Shown one piece after another: positions 8,955 through 17,131 of a DNA stretch of 64,000 nucleotides (positions are counted from its first letter, which is position 1; every line of letters starts with the position of its first letter). Origin of the DNA: Pelagicoccus enzymogenes. GTDB taxonomy: Bacteria; Verrucomicrobiota; Verrucomicrobiia; Opitutales; Opitutaceae. Both the position numbers and the translations under genes were made by a program. The stretch spans positions 372,001 to 436,000 of the forward strand of contig NZ_JACYFG010000036.1 of NCBI RefSeq assembly GCF_014803405.1, given 5' to 3'. The notes under the pieces were generated by a model, which was not told where the DNA came from, ran no database searches, and saw only the letters and a list, made by a program, of their open reading frames with translations.

Positions 8955-9776
8955 ATGTACCAAAGTTTCTACGGTCTAAGGGAGATGCCGTTCAACATTA
9001 CTCCCGATCCTAACTTTCTGTACCTAAGCCCAACTCACCAAGAAGCGCTTCAACACTTGAAATACGGTGTTGCCGAAAAAAAAGGCTTCATTGTCCTGAC
9101 GGGTGAGGTCGGCTGCGGCAAAACAACTCTCTGCCGCCACTTCATCAACGAGATCGACGAGGACAAATACGAGATCGCCTTGATTCTCAACCCTCGCATT
9201 ACCGAAACCCAGCTCCTGAAGACCATCCTGACAGAGCTCGGAGCCAGCGGCAGCATGAGCCGCAGCCGCGGAGGTCTCGTGCAACAAGTCAACGACTTGC
9301 TCCTCGAAAAGATCCAAGCCGGCAAGGACATCCTACTCATCATCGACGAGGCCCAAAACCTCACATTCGAACTGCTAGAGCAGCTTCGCCTCCTTTCCAA
9401 CCTCGAGACAGACAAGCAAAAGCTCTTGCAGATCATTCTCATGGGACAACCGGAGTTCAAAGAGATCCTCGCAGAGGAACGGCTCCGCCAGCTACGCCAG
9501 CGCATCCTCGTGCACACCGAGCTGCGCCCTCTCAACCGGCTCCAAGTCGAACAGTACATCCACCACCGCATCGCCATGGCCGGCGGCCAAGGCATCCCCT
9601 TCTTCACCAGTTGGGCCGTGCGCTGGATCAGCTGGAAATCAAGAGGCATCCCCAGAATCGTTAACAACATCTGCGACAAGTCGCTGCTTTCTTCCTATAT
9701 TAGAAGCAGCGAAGTGGTTACTTGGAAGGACGTGCGGGCGGCCTTAAAGGAGATCAAAACGCTCGATTTTAAGTAG
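8955..9776 (+). CDS. ExeA/GspA-like AAA ATPase of type II secretion
   Basis: 273 residues from the ATG at 8955. The frame extends further upstream, but the family starts with the MYQSFYGLREMPF-type sequence seen here, so the upstream part is discarded. Walker A GEVGCGKT is at 50-57, Walker B LLIIDEAQN near 130, and a QRI...L.PL sensor region follows. ExeA-type ATPases work with GspB/ExeB to place the secretin in peptidoglycan; the GspB-like gene follows 134 nt downstream, which supports the role. Unlike Aeromonas ExeA, no C-terminal peptidoglycan-binding domain or membrane helix is seen. XrtA/PEP-CTERM-associated ATPases are close relatives and remain an alternative. Confidence 0.85.
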   Translation: MYQSFYGLREMPFNITPDPNFLYLSPTHQEALQHLKYGVAEKKGFIVLTGEVGCGKTTLCRHFINEIDEDKYEIALILNPRITETQLLKTILTELGASGSMSRSRGGLVQQVNDLLLEKIQAGKDILLIIDEAQNLTFELLEQLRLLSNLETDKQKLLQIILMGQPEFKEILAEERLRQLRQRILVHTELRPLNRLQVEQYIHHRIAMAGGQGIPFFTSWAVRWISWKSRGIPRIVNNICDKSLLSSYIRSSEVVTWKDVRAALKEIKTLDFK

Positions 9777-9910
9777 GCCCTCCGCGTCGCCCCCCGAATT
9801 TTAGCCAGCCAAGCCGGCCCCGAGGCTAAATTAAGAGGCCCCGAAGCCGTTTGTTTACTGGAGCTAGCCTTTGCAAAAGGCTCGCGTAACCAACCAGCCA
9901 GCAAACGGAA

Positions 9911-10579
9911 ATGAGCCTCATAAACCAAGCCCTCAAGCTCGAGCAACAGAAACGCCAGACCCAGTCCGGTCCGATTCCGCCCATGGCAGGTCGTGCGCCC
10001 TACCGTGGCTCGAGCAATAAAATGCCGCTACTCCTGTTCGGGTTTACAGGCATGGGAATGCTGCTGGCCGCGTCCGTAACGGCGATTTTCTACTTCGGCT
10101 CAGCCTTCCTCGAAGCTGACAAGCCAGTGGCTGCGAGCCTGTCCACGCCTCCTTCCGTTTCGCAATCCAGCCCTGCCGCAGCCGCTCAAGATACTAACGC
10201 AGAGCCCCAATTAGCAAACCTGCTCGGCAACCTGTCCGAAGACCAGCTCTCCACTGTGCAAAAGATGCTTATCGAAAGGGAAGCGGAATACGGGAAGCAA
10301 GAGCCCTCCACCCTAGATAGCCCCTCCCCCGCTACGACTGTCGCTCCCGAAGCGGAAGTCGACCTGTCCGACATATCTCGCCTGCAAGGAGTCGTGGACT
10401 CCTTCTCAGTGCAAGGAATCCGCAAAGCAGGCACCGATACACGCGTCTTCCTCGACGGAAAGATTCGCAAGATCGGCGACATCGTAGACATAGAGAACCG
10501 TCTACAACTCATCGGCTTCACCGAAAGCACCTTGGTTTTCCGGGACCCCAGCGGTCGTCGCTTCGAAAAAGCCCTCTAG
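9911..10579 (+). CDS. GspB-like general secretion pathway protein
   Basis: 222 residues: a short cytoplasmic start (MSLINQALKLEQQKRQ, typical of GspB/ExeB and related proteins), one membrane helix (about 38-62), a Pro/Ala/Ser-rich periplasmic linker, and a C-terminal domain resembling the GspB/GspC periplasmic fold (VQGIRKAGTDTRVFLDGKIR, then the KIGDIVDIENRLQLIGF region). It would be the inner-membrane partner of the preceding ExeA-type ATPase. The pair is separated from the gspF and gspE genes in this window by about 6.5 kb. Confidence 0.8.
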   Translation: MSLINQALKLEQQKRQTQSGPIPPMAGRAPYRGSSNKMPLLLFGFTGMGMLLAASVTAIFYFGSAFLEADKPVAASLSTPPSVSQSSPAAAAQDTNAEPQLANLLGNLSEDQLSTVQKMLIEREAEYGKQEPSTLDSPSPATTVAPEAEVDLSDISRLQGVVDSFSVQGIRKAGTDTRVFLDGKIRKIGDIVDIENRLQLIGFTESTLVFRDPSGRRFEKAL

Positions 10580-10878
10580 GTCCCGCCTCCGGGCTGATCC
10601 ATCGCAGCTTTGAGCCGGATTCGAGCCGGCTCGATGCGCCGAGGTGGCCCCTCCCCCCCCCGTCATTCCATGAGTTTACGGCGGGCGAAGCCGATTCTAC
10701 TCCCTCGGATCGAGGGATCAGCCCCCCCTTGAGCAATTGATACTACATCGGTAATCAGGCAAAAGATGAGACACCAGTAAGGCGCCCCATGCTCCCATAG
10801 GTAGCGGGCACATTTGCGTTTGCGCTTGTACCTAATCTTGGCGACTCTCATTACGTCTTTTTTACGCTTGATCATCCG
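10580..10878. other. Intergenic region with two palindromes, no gene supported
   Basis: About 300 nt between the GspB-like gene and the glycosyltransferase. It holds a GAGCCGG/CCGGCTC inverted repeat near 10610-10632 and a TCCCTCG-GAT-CGAGGGA hairpin near 10700-10717, plus a C-run near 10653. Short reading frames on the minus strand have unlikely composition and no recognisable start context. It presumably contains the promoter for the downstream gene, but I cannot place it. Confidence 0.4.
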
Positions 10879-12285
10879 ATGCTAAAAAACCGCCAAGAAG
10901 GAATCCTCAATCTGCACGGCCTCTGGCAAGCAGCTTGCCTCCTCATCCTCTTCCTCGTCGTTCGCCACGTTTTCGAACTTTCTGGATACCGTTTGAAGGT
11001 CGAGTACCTGAACCTGTACATGGCTGGCGTGGCGATCGGCTCCTTCGTGAACCTTCGCCTGCTCAAGAGCTACTCTGAGCACTTCGTGAACCTCGGCTGG
11101 TACAAGACCTTCCGACTCACCTTCCAGCAGGTCATCCGCATCATGCTCCTGCAGCTGGCAGTCGTTTTCGCCCTGAAGGACACCGACATCAGCCGCCTCT
11201 TCCTCAGCACCTACTTCGCTTCTTCCTTCGCGGTCTTGTTCGCTATGAACAAGATTCTACCCAAGCACCTCTGCCGTCTCAGCTTCAAGACGCAGGTGAT
11301 CCCCACTCTCATCGTTGGCTCGACCGAATCCCTTGCCAGCCTAGAGGCCTGGATTGCCGACAAGGCTAGCTACGGCATTGAAATCGTCGGATACACCGGG
11401 GAGCAAGACTGTCCCCCTACCAAAGAGCAGCCCATCCCCTGTCTCGGTACCCTCGACGACCTCAGCCGCAACATCGAAGCGCACCAAATTTCGCAGGTCG
11501 TCATCATCGACAAGGCCCTGTCCCCCGAGGGCGCGAAGCGCGCCATGGCCCTCGCACAGAAAGCCGGCTGCCGCGTGCGCATCTACAACAACTGGCAAGC
11601 CGACTTCCAGCAGCGCATCATGGTCGAGCACGAAGGCGACTATACCTTCCTCACCTACGAAAACGAGCCGTTGGAAAACCCCATCAATCGAATGATCAAG
11701 CGCGGCTTCGATGTTGCGGTCTCCCTGCCCATCGTCGCCTTCGTCCTTCCACCGCTCACCCTCCTTGTTTGGGCCTTCCAGCGCAAACAATCTCCCGGTC
11801 CCATATTTTACGCCCAGCCGCGAACCGGCATGACCAAGCGTACTTTCCACATCATAAAGTACCGCACCATGCATATCTCGGAGGCCAACGCTAAGAATGT
11901 GGCCAAGCAAGCGACCAAGGGCGACTCCCGCATCTACGCCTTCGGAGCCTTCCTACGCAAAACCAGCTTGGACGAACTCCCTCAGTTCATAAACGTGCTG
12001 CTGGGAGAAATGAGCGTGTCCGGACCTCGTCCGCACCTCATCGACCACGACCGCGAGTTCTCGGAGAAGCTTCAGGTCTACTACACACGCCACTTCGTGA
12101 AGCCAGGCATCACCGGGCTGGCCCAGTCGCTCGGACTGCGTGGAGAAATTAATGAACCCGAGCATCTCACCAAGCGTATCGCCTACGATATTACCTATAT
12201 CAACACTTGGTCCTTCTGGCTCGACCTCAAGATCATGCTCCGGACCGCCAAGGCCGTCATATTCCCGCCTAAGAGCGCCTACTAG
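10879..12285 (+). CDS. Polyprenyl glycosylphosphotransferase (WcaJ/PglC-like sugar transferase)
   Basis: 468 residues. The N-terminal half has several membrane helices and a nucleotide-fold central region (about 135-250). The C-terminal bacterial sugar transferase domain begins with a hydrophobic re-entrant segment (about 280-305) and shows the family motifs PGPIFYAQPRTG, KYRTM, LRKTSLDELPQ, SGPRPHL and PGITGLAQ. It transfers a sugar-1-phosphate from a UDP-sugar to undecaprenyl phosphate at the inner membrane, the first step of exopolysaccharide or O-antigen assembly. No other polysaccharide genes flank it, so it may act for a cluster elsewhere. Confidence 0.9.
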   Translation: MLKNRQEGILNLHGLWQAACLLILFLVVRHVFELSGYRLKVEYLNLYMAGVAIGSFVNLRLLKSYSEHFVNLGWYKTFRLTFQQVIRIMLLQLAVVFALKDTDISRLFLSTYFASSFAVLFAMNKILPKHLCRLSFKTQVIPTLIVGSTESLASLEAWIADKASYGIEIVGYTGEQDCPPTKEQPIPCLGTLDDLSRNIEAHQISQVVIIDKALSPEGAKRAMALAQKAGCRVRIYNNWQADFQQRIMVEHEGDYTFLTYENEPLENPINRMIKRGFDVAVSLPIVAFVLPPLTLLVWAFQRKQSPGPIFYAQPRTGMTKRTFHIIKYRTMHISEANAKNVAKQATKGDSRIYAFGAFLRKTSLDELPQFINVLLGEMSVSGPRPHLIDHDREFSEKLQVYYTRHFVKPGITGLAQSLGLRGEINEPEHLTKRIAYDITYINTWSFWLDLKIMLRTAKAVIFPPKSAY

Positions 12286-12340
12286 GATAGCAATAGATTG
12301 GGTTGCGCCTTGATACAATCAGGGCGAATATCGCCCCACC

Positions 12341-12820
12341 TTGGAGGAAGCCCCCCTAGATACGCCGATCGGATCCTGCCGCCTGCTCGCTTGCGAAGCA
12401 GGCCTTTGCAGCATCGCCTTCCTGGACGAAGACGAGCCACAATCCCTTTCATCGGGACGCTGCGCCAATCCGCACCTCGAACAAGCGATCGAGCAACTCT
12501 CAGCTTACTTCGCCGGACAGCTCACGAAATTCGAGGTTCAACTCGCGCCGGAGGGAACCGCATTCCAAAAGCGAGTTTGGCAGCGCCTTTCCGCGATACC
12601 TTTCGGCGTAACCAAATCTTACGGACAAATCGCTCGAGAGATCGGGCAACCTAACGCTTCGCGAGCAGTTGGCGGAGCCAACAATCGCAATCCAATCCCT
12701 GTGATCGTACCCTGCCACCGCGTCATCGGATCCGGCAACACCTTGGTTGGATTTGGTTGCGGATTGTGGCGAAAACAGTGGATGCTCGAACACGAAGGCA
12801 TCGCCCTCCCACTCGGTTGA
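12341..12820 (+). CDS. ogt: Methylated-DNA--[protein]-cysteine S-methyltransferase
   Basis: 159-residue suicide alkyltransferase that repairs O6-alkylguanine. The active-site motif IVPCHRV places the acceptor at Cys125, preceded by the Asn hinge region (GGANNRNPIP) and followed by the family-type C-terminus (GFGCGLWRKQWMLEHEG). The start must be TTG at 12341: an in-frame stop lies 30 nt upstream and no ATG or GTG intervenes before the conserved DTPIG segment. The next gene begins 15 nt after the stop, so the two are probably cotranscribed. Confidence 0.92.
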   Translation: MEEAPLDTPIGSCRLLACEAGLCSIAFLDEDEPQSLSSGRCANPHLEQAIEQLSAYFAGQLTKFEVQLAPEGTAFQKRVWQRLSAIPFGVTKSYGQIAREIGQPNASRAVGGANNRNPIPVIVPCHRVIGSGNTLVGFGCGLWRKQWMLEHEGIALPLG

Positions 12821-12835
12821 TTTACTGTTTCCGCT

Positions 12836-14227
12836 ATGGCCCCCAACCTCCTTATCGAAAGCATCCTCCCACACCTGGGAGCCATCCTAGGTCTCGGTCT
12901 TGGGGTAATCCTGATCGCTCGCCTCATGCGAGAAAAACGTCGCCCCAGCAACACCTTCGCATGGCTACTCGTCATCATTCTAGCTCCCTACATCGGAGTT
13001 CCCCTCTTTCTGCTCATCGGAGGCAGAAAAATCAAGAAACTCACGAACGATAAGCGTTCCCTTCGCCTCCATACGGAGGACCACACCCAGGATTACATCG
13101 AAGACTCTCCCTTTGGCTTGCTCGGACACGGAAACAAAACGCGATTCCTGCCTGACGCTTCCGACGCCTACGACGTATTGATCGAGTCCATACAAAACGC
13201 CAAGGAGTCCATAGATATCACGACCTTCATACTCAGCCACGACGCCGTCGGCCGACGCGTCGTCAAAGAACTTTCCAGGAGAGCCAAAGAGGGCGTCAGG
13301 GTCCGACTCCTGCTCGATGCCATTGGCTCCTTCGGCAAAAAGACTTTCTACATGCTGGAGCTCGAGAAAGCAGGAGGGAAAATCGAACGTTTCATGCCTG
13401 TTTTCCCCATTGCGTTCCCTGGGGCCACCAACTTGCGCAACCACCGCAAAATCGCGATATTCGACAAAGACACCGCCATCATCGGCGGACGCAATATCGG
13501 ACGCGAATACATGGGCCCCAACCCGTCGAAAAGCCGTTGGACCGATTTTGGGGTACAAATCGCCGGTCCCGCCGTTTCCGCCCTGAATACAATCTTCGAA
13601 GAAGACTGGGCGTTCGCGTCACGCAAACGTGGATACAAGGCGGTTACCCAAACGGCGGTCAAACCAGTTGAAGGCGGCCGGTCTACCATCGAAATAATGT
13701 CAAGCGGCCCCGACACCCCAGACGATCCTCTCTACGAAAAAGTGCTCGCCAGCATCCAGGACGCCGAGCGCTCGATTACCATAGTAACCCCCTATTTCAT
13801 TCCTGACGAAGTCCTGCAACGCAGCCTCAGCGTCAAAGCCCGTACCGGTAGAGATGTCACCATCATCGTCCCCCAACGCTCGAACCACCGCATTACCGAC
13901 CTCGCTCGGCGACACTTTCTAGAGGAACTACAGGCCGCCGGCGTCAAGGTGCTCGCGTACCAACGCGAAATGATGCACGGGAAAGCCATGCTCATCGACC
14001 AGAAGCTGGCCATGACCGGATCTGCAAACATGGACCTACGCAGCCTTTTCGTAAATTTCGAGGTGGCTGCCTTTTTCTATTCGAAGCCCGACATCCAGGA
14101 AGTAAGCAAATGGATCAGCGACGTCTCCTCTCGCTGCGTGGAACTGCAGCCCCGGGACCTCAAGCGACAACGCTACCTCAAAGGCCTCGTGGAAGACCTC
14201 AGCCGCTTGATCGCTCCCCTGCTCTGA
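12836..14227 (+). CDS. cls: Cardiolipin synthase (phospholipase D family)
   Basis: 463 residues. Two N-terminal membrane helices (about 8-26 and 38-60) precede two phospholipase-D catalytic domains. HKD motif 1 is NHRKIAIFDKDTAIIGGRN (around residue 200) and motif 2 is MHGKAMLIDQKLAMTGSAN (around 380). It condenses phosphatidylglycerol with a second phospholipid to give cardiolipin at the inner membrane. Length and topology match ClsA-type enzymes. It is tightly spaced behind the alkyltransferase gene. Confidence 0.93.
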   Translation: MAPNLLIESILPHLGAILGLGLGVILIARLMREKRRPSNTFAWLLVIILAPYIGVPLFLLIGGRKIKKLTNDKRSLRLHTEDHTQDYIEDSPFGLLGHGNKTRFLPDASDAYDVLIESIQNAKESIDITTFILSHDAVGRRVVKELSRRAKEGVRVRLLLDAIGSFGKKTFYMLELEKAGGKIERFMPVFPIAFPGATNLRNHRKIAIFDKDTAIIGGRNIGREYMGPNPSKSRWTDFGVQIAGPAVSALNTIFEEDWAFASRKRGYKAVTQTAVKPVEGGRSTIEIMSSGPDTPDDPLYEKVLASIQDAERSITIVTPYFIPDEVLQRSLSVKARTGRDVTIIVPQRSNHRITDLARRHFLEELQAAGVKVLAYQREMMHGKAMLIDQKLAMTGSANMDLRSLFVNFEVAAFFYSKPDIQEVSKWISDVSSRCVELQPRDLKRQRYLKGLVEDLSRLIAPLL

Positions 14228-14309
14228 ACGAGCGAGCAACGCGGCAAAAAAAACGTTCGCCATCCCACAACAAGCTCACACCTTCGCACCTTCCGAAAGG
14301 TAAGTAACG

Positions 14310-15104
14310 ATGGATAAACTCACAGAGATCATGAACTGGAAGGCCCAGGAAATCGCGGAACGCATTCGCCCCGTGGCCGATCACGAACTCGCAGCTTTCG
14401 CTCAGGAAGCCCCCATCCGAGGATCCTTCCTGCAAGCCCTCAAGGCCCCGCCTCGGCTCGCCGTCATTTCCGAGATCAAACGCAGATCCCCCTCCGCCGG
14501 CCAAATAAAGGACCTCGGCCCATCGATCGAGCAGGCCGACACCTACCTAGCCGCCGGCGGCGACTGCCTGTCCATTCTTACCGACAACAAGTACTTCGGA
14601 GGCGAACTGAACGACTTGTCTTCCGTCACCGAGAAATTCAAAGCCCAGAAAAACGGCATCCCCTGCCTCCGCAAGGACTTCATGATCCACCCGGTCCAAG
14701 TTCTCGAGGCCGCTCAAGCCGGAGCCTCCGCCATTCTCATCATCGTACGCGCCCTCACAGACCAGCAAATGACCGCCCTCCGCAAGGCAGCCGATCTGGC
14801 TGGACTGGATTCCCTCTACGAAATTCACAGCGAGCACGAACTCGAGAGAGCCGTCGCCCAAGACGCCAAGATCATCGGCGTCAACAATCGCGACCTCGCC
14901 AAGTTCACGACCGACCTCGCCTTTTCCGAGCGTCTCATTCCTCAATTCCCCGAACACGTCGTCGCCGTCTCCGAATCAGGAATCTGGAACAAGGAAGACG
15001 CAGCCCGCGTTCGGGCCTGCGGAGCCAAGGCCATACTCGTGGGCGAAGCGCTGATGAAAGCCCCGGACACCGCTCAACTCATGGCCGACTTCCACAACGC
15101 CTAA
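14310..15104 (+). CDS. trpC: Indole-3-glycerol phosphate synthase
   Basis: 264-residue TIM-barrel enzyme that closes the indole ring in tryptophan synthesis. Family motifs in order: AVISEIKRRSPSAG (catalytic Lys region), CLSILTDNKYFGG, PCLRKDFM(I), EIHSEHELERA, IIGVNNRDL and AVSESGI. It is monofunctional (no TrpF fusion). A weak purine-rich AAAGGT lies before the ATG. The only trp gene here, it is followed 36 nt later by rsmA. Confidence 0.95.
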   Translation: MDKLTEIMNWKAQEIAERIRPVADHELAAFAQEAPIRGSFLQALKAPPRLAVISEIKRRSPSAGQIKDLGPSIEQADTYLAAGGDCLSILTDNKYFGGELNDLSSVTEKFKAQKNGIPCLRKDFMIHPVQVLEAAQAGASAILIIVRALTDQQMTALRKAADLAGLDSLYEIHSEHELERAVAQDAKIIGVNNRDLAKFTTDLAFSERLIPQFPEHVVAVSESGIWNKEDAARVRACGAKAILVGEALMKAPDTAQLMADFHNA

Positions 15105-15140
15105 ACCAGCTTCAAGGCCCACACTTTTCCCTTTCACCCT

Positions 15141-15959
15141 TTGCCGCTCTCGCCCTCACAGACTCGCGACCTGCTCGAACAACTCGGGCACCGCCCTAAA
15201 AAACAATTGGGGCAAAACTTTCTCATAGACGGTAACATCGTCCGCAAGTCCCTGGAGCTCGCGGAGGTAGCAGCTGGCGACCATGTGGTAGAAATAGGCC
15301 CCGGACTCGGCACCCTCACCCGAGCGCTGCTCGACGCAGGCGCCATCGTACACGCCGTCGAAAAAGACCCTGTGCTCGGTACCCATGTCGAATCTATCGC
15401 TACGGAAGAACCACGCCTCCATCTCGTCAAAGGCGATGCCCTCGACTACCCGCTGGGCGACCTTCCCGAGGACCTGCAGGACTACAAAATCGTGGCCAAC
15501 CTCCCCTACGCGATCTCCACTCCCTGGATGGCTGCCGTGCTCGAAAACCGCCTCCCCAGCGTCATGACGCTCATGCTGCAAAAGGAGGCCGCTCAACGCT
15601 ACGCAGCCAAGGCCGGTACCAAACAATTCGGCGCCATCAGCATCTTCCTTCATGCAGCCTTCGACGTACTCCCCGGCCACGACGTGTCCGGCTCCTGCTT
15701 CTATCCTAAGCCCGACGTCGGCTCCACCCTCATGCACCTGCGACGTAAAACTGCCCCCTTTCGCTTCAAGCCAGAAAGCACTCAGCTCATCCGAGAAATC
15801 TTCCAACAACGCCGCAAGCAAATCTCCTCCCTTTTGCGTAAGGCAAAATCGGATACAGCAACGCGTTGGTTAGAAAGCCTAGCATCTGCGGGCATCGACC
15901 CCTCCGCGCGTCCCGAGCAAATCGATACCCAGCAGTGGATCTCGCTGGAAAAAAGCTAG
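15141..15959 (+). CDS. rsmA: 16S rRNA (adenine1518-N6/adenine1519-N6)-dimethyltransferase
   Basis: 272-residue KsgA/RsmA enzyme that dimethylates two adenines in the 3' end loop of 16S rRNA during small-subunit maturation. Seen: RPKKQLGQNFLID N-terminal signature, the SAM site EIGPGLGTLT, the catalytic NLPYAIS (NLPY motif) and the C-terminal QRRKQISSLLR. The start is TTG at 15141: the frame is closed upstream by the trpC stop and no ATG or GTG precedes the conserved N-terminus. Confidence 0.95.
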   Translation: MPLSPSQTRDLLEQLGHRPKKQLGQNFLIDGNIVRKSLELAEVAAGDHVVEIGPGLGTLTRALLDAGAIVHAVEKDPVLGTHVESIATEEPRLHLVKGDALDYPLGDLPEDLQDYKIVANLPYAISTPWMAAVLENRLPSVMTLMLQKEAAQRYAAKAGTKQFGAISIFLHAAFDVLPGHDVSGSCFYPKPDVGSTLMHLRRKTAPFRFKPESTQLIREIFQQRRKQISSLLRKAKSDTATRWLESLASAGIDPSARPEQIDTQQWISLEKS

Positions 15960-16118
15960 AAGCTTCACGAAACCCAGTCCGTTGCCTTCACTAGACAGCC
16001 GCTCGCTCCGAGCAGCATGCGACGTTGACGTCGCTCCCGTATCCACTGAGGAATGACAAGCAATCGACGCATCATATTCTGACTGCGGCTGTCGATCGAG
16101 AGAATGCTACGATCCTGA

Positions 16119-16388
16119 CTACTCATTTCCAGAGATCTCCACGCTGAGGGCTTCAAGGAAACGCACCAACTGCTCACGGTTCGTCGTACCTGCGTTAGTC
16201 GCAACGCCCTCGGAGGGGCTTTGCCGATTCAAAACCTCTCGCGAGGCCATCGCCCAAGCGTTAGGGCGTTCCGTTAAATGCTTGGACGCAACTTCCACAC
16301 TCTCCTCCAGAGTGAATCCGAATTCGTCCTGCAGCCCAAGGTCCCACTTCGGGGTCCACGTTTCTTCGAGTCGATTGATTGAGTTCAT
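16119..16388 (-). CDS. Small hypothetical protein
   Basis: 89-residue reading frame, acidic and without signal peptide or membrane helix (begins MNSINRLEETWTPKWD). I do not recognise the family. Its composition (mixed amphipathic helix-like segments, Trp residues, few low-complexity stretches) looks protein-like, and no better frame covers the interval between rsmA and the DUF192 gene. It reads divergently from the DUF192 gene. It could be spurious. Confidence 0.45.
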   Translation of the reverse strand: MNSINRLEETWTPKWDLGLQDEFGFTLEESVEVASKHLTERPNAWAMASREVLNRQSPSEGVATNAGTTNREQLVRFLEALSVEISGNE

Positions 16389-16465
16389 GCACGTACTCTA
16401 CCAATAGGTATAAGACATCTCCTGTCCTACACCTAAGAACCCCTCGAAATTTCCGAAAAATAAAA

Positions 16466-16573
16466 GGCGCTTGAAAAAGCGAGTCACGCTGGATAGCGTA
16501 GCTCACAGTTTAGAATTTCCCACCCACACACCACCCAGCCAGGTCGTCCCCCTCGACGGCCTGGCAATTTTTT
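16466..16573 (+). ncRNA. Candidate small RNA or leader with stacked hairpins and terminator
   Basis: Three hairpins in a row on the plus strand: CGCTT-GAAA-AAGCG (16468-16481, GNRA-type loop); ACGCT-GGAT-AGCGT (16486-16499, extendable by GAG/CTC outside); and GCCAGG...CCTGGC (16538-16565) with an inner TCG/CGA pairing, followed by AATTTTTTG. The last has the form of an intrinsic terminator. It lies 75 nt before the DUF192 start, with no plus-strand gene for about 500 nt upstream, so it is either a short independent RNA or an attenuator leader. Confidence 0.4.
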
Positions 16574-16647
16574 GTCAGAGCGACAGGCAGGCTACGCCGG
16601 ATTCTCGCTTGCTCCTGAGCAAGGAAAGCAAAGACTTCGCAGCAGCC

Positions 16648-17124
16648 ATGAAGACCGCTCCTTTCAAGATTCTCGCCGGCGTCGCGTTCGCTGCCCTTTC
16701 CCTTCTCGCGGGCTGTACCGAGGAGAATAGTTCCACTTCTGCAGCGCCTGTAAAAATCTCTTTGGGCGATAAAACCCTGACCATGGAGTTCGCCATCACT
16801 TCCAGCGAGCAACGCAAAGGATTGATGGGACGCGAGGGAATCGCCGACGATCACGGGATGCTCTTCGTCTACAAGGAGCCGCAACGCATGTCCTACTGGA
16901 TGAAGAACGTGGACTTCCCCATCGATATCGGCTTCTTCACCGCCGACGGCGTACTGCGCGAGGTCTATCCGATGTACCCTCAAGACACGCTCGCCCGCAA
17001 GTCCATCCGCGATGACATGCTTTACGCGCTGGAAACGCGCCATAGTTGGTACAGCGACAATAAAATCCGCCCTGGGGCCCAATTGGACCTCGAGGCCGTC
17101 CGCAAAGCGATTGCGAATCGGTAG
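16648..17124 (+). CDS. DUF192 family lipoprotein
   Basis: 158 residues from ATG 16648. The N-terminus is a lipoprotein signal (MKTAPFKILAGVAFAALSLL then the lipobox LAGC), so the protein should be lipid-anchored in the envelope. The remainder is a DUF192 domain with the typical GLMGREGIADDHGMLFVY and MSYWMKNVDFPIDIGFF segments. The biochemical role of DUF192 is not established. Longer upstream starts exist in frame but would place the signal peptide internally and run through the hairpin region, so they are rejected. Converges with gspF with only 7 nt between stops. Confidence 0.88.
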   Translation: MKTAPFKILAGVAFAALSLLAGCTEENSSTSAAPVKISLGDKTLTMEFAITSSEQRKGLMGREGIADDHGMLFVYKEPQRMSYWMKNVDFPIDIGFFTADGVLREVYPMYPQDTLARKSIRDDMLYALETRHSWYSDNKIRPGAQLDLEAVRKAIANR

Positions 17125-17131
17125 CCGCAGC

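Noticed and set aside
10663-10875. 70-residue minus-strand frame with a basic start and hydrophobic middle
   Set aside because: Composition is skewed (Lys/Arg runs then unrelated low-quality sequence), it covers two palindromes, and no neighbour or motif supports it.
15965-16204. 79-residue minus-strand frame overlapping the small hypothetical gene
   Set aside because: Rich in Arg/Ser with no recognisable domain; the overlapping 89-residue frame has better composition.
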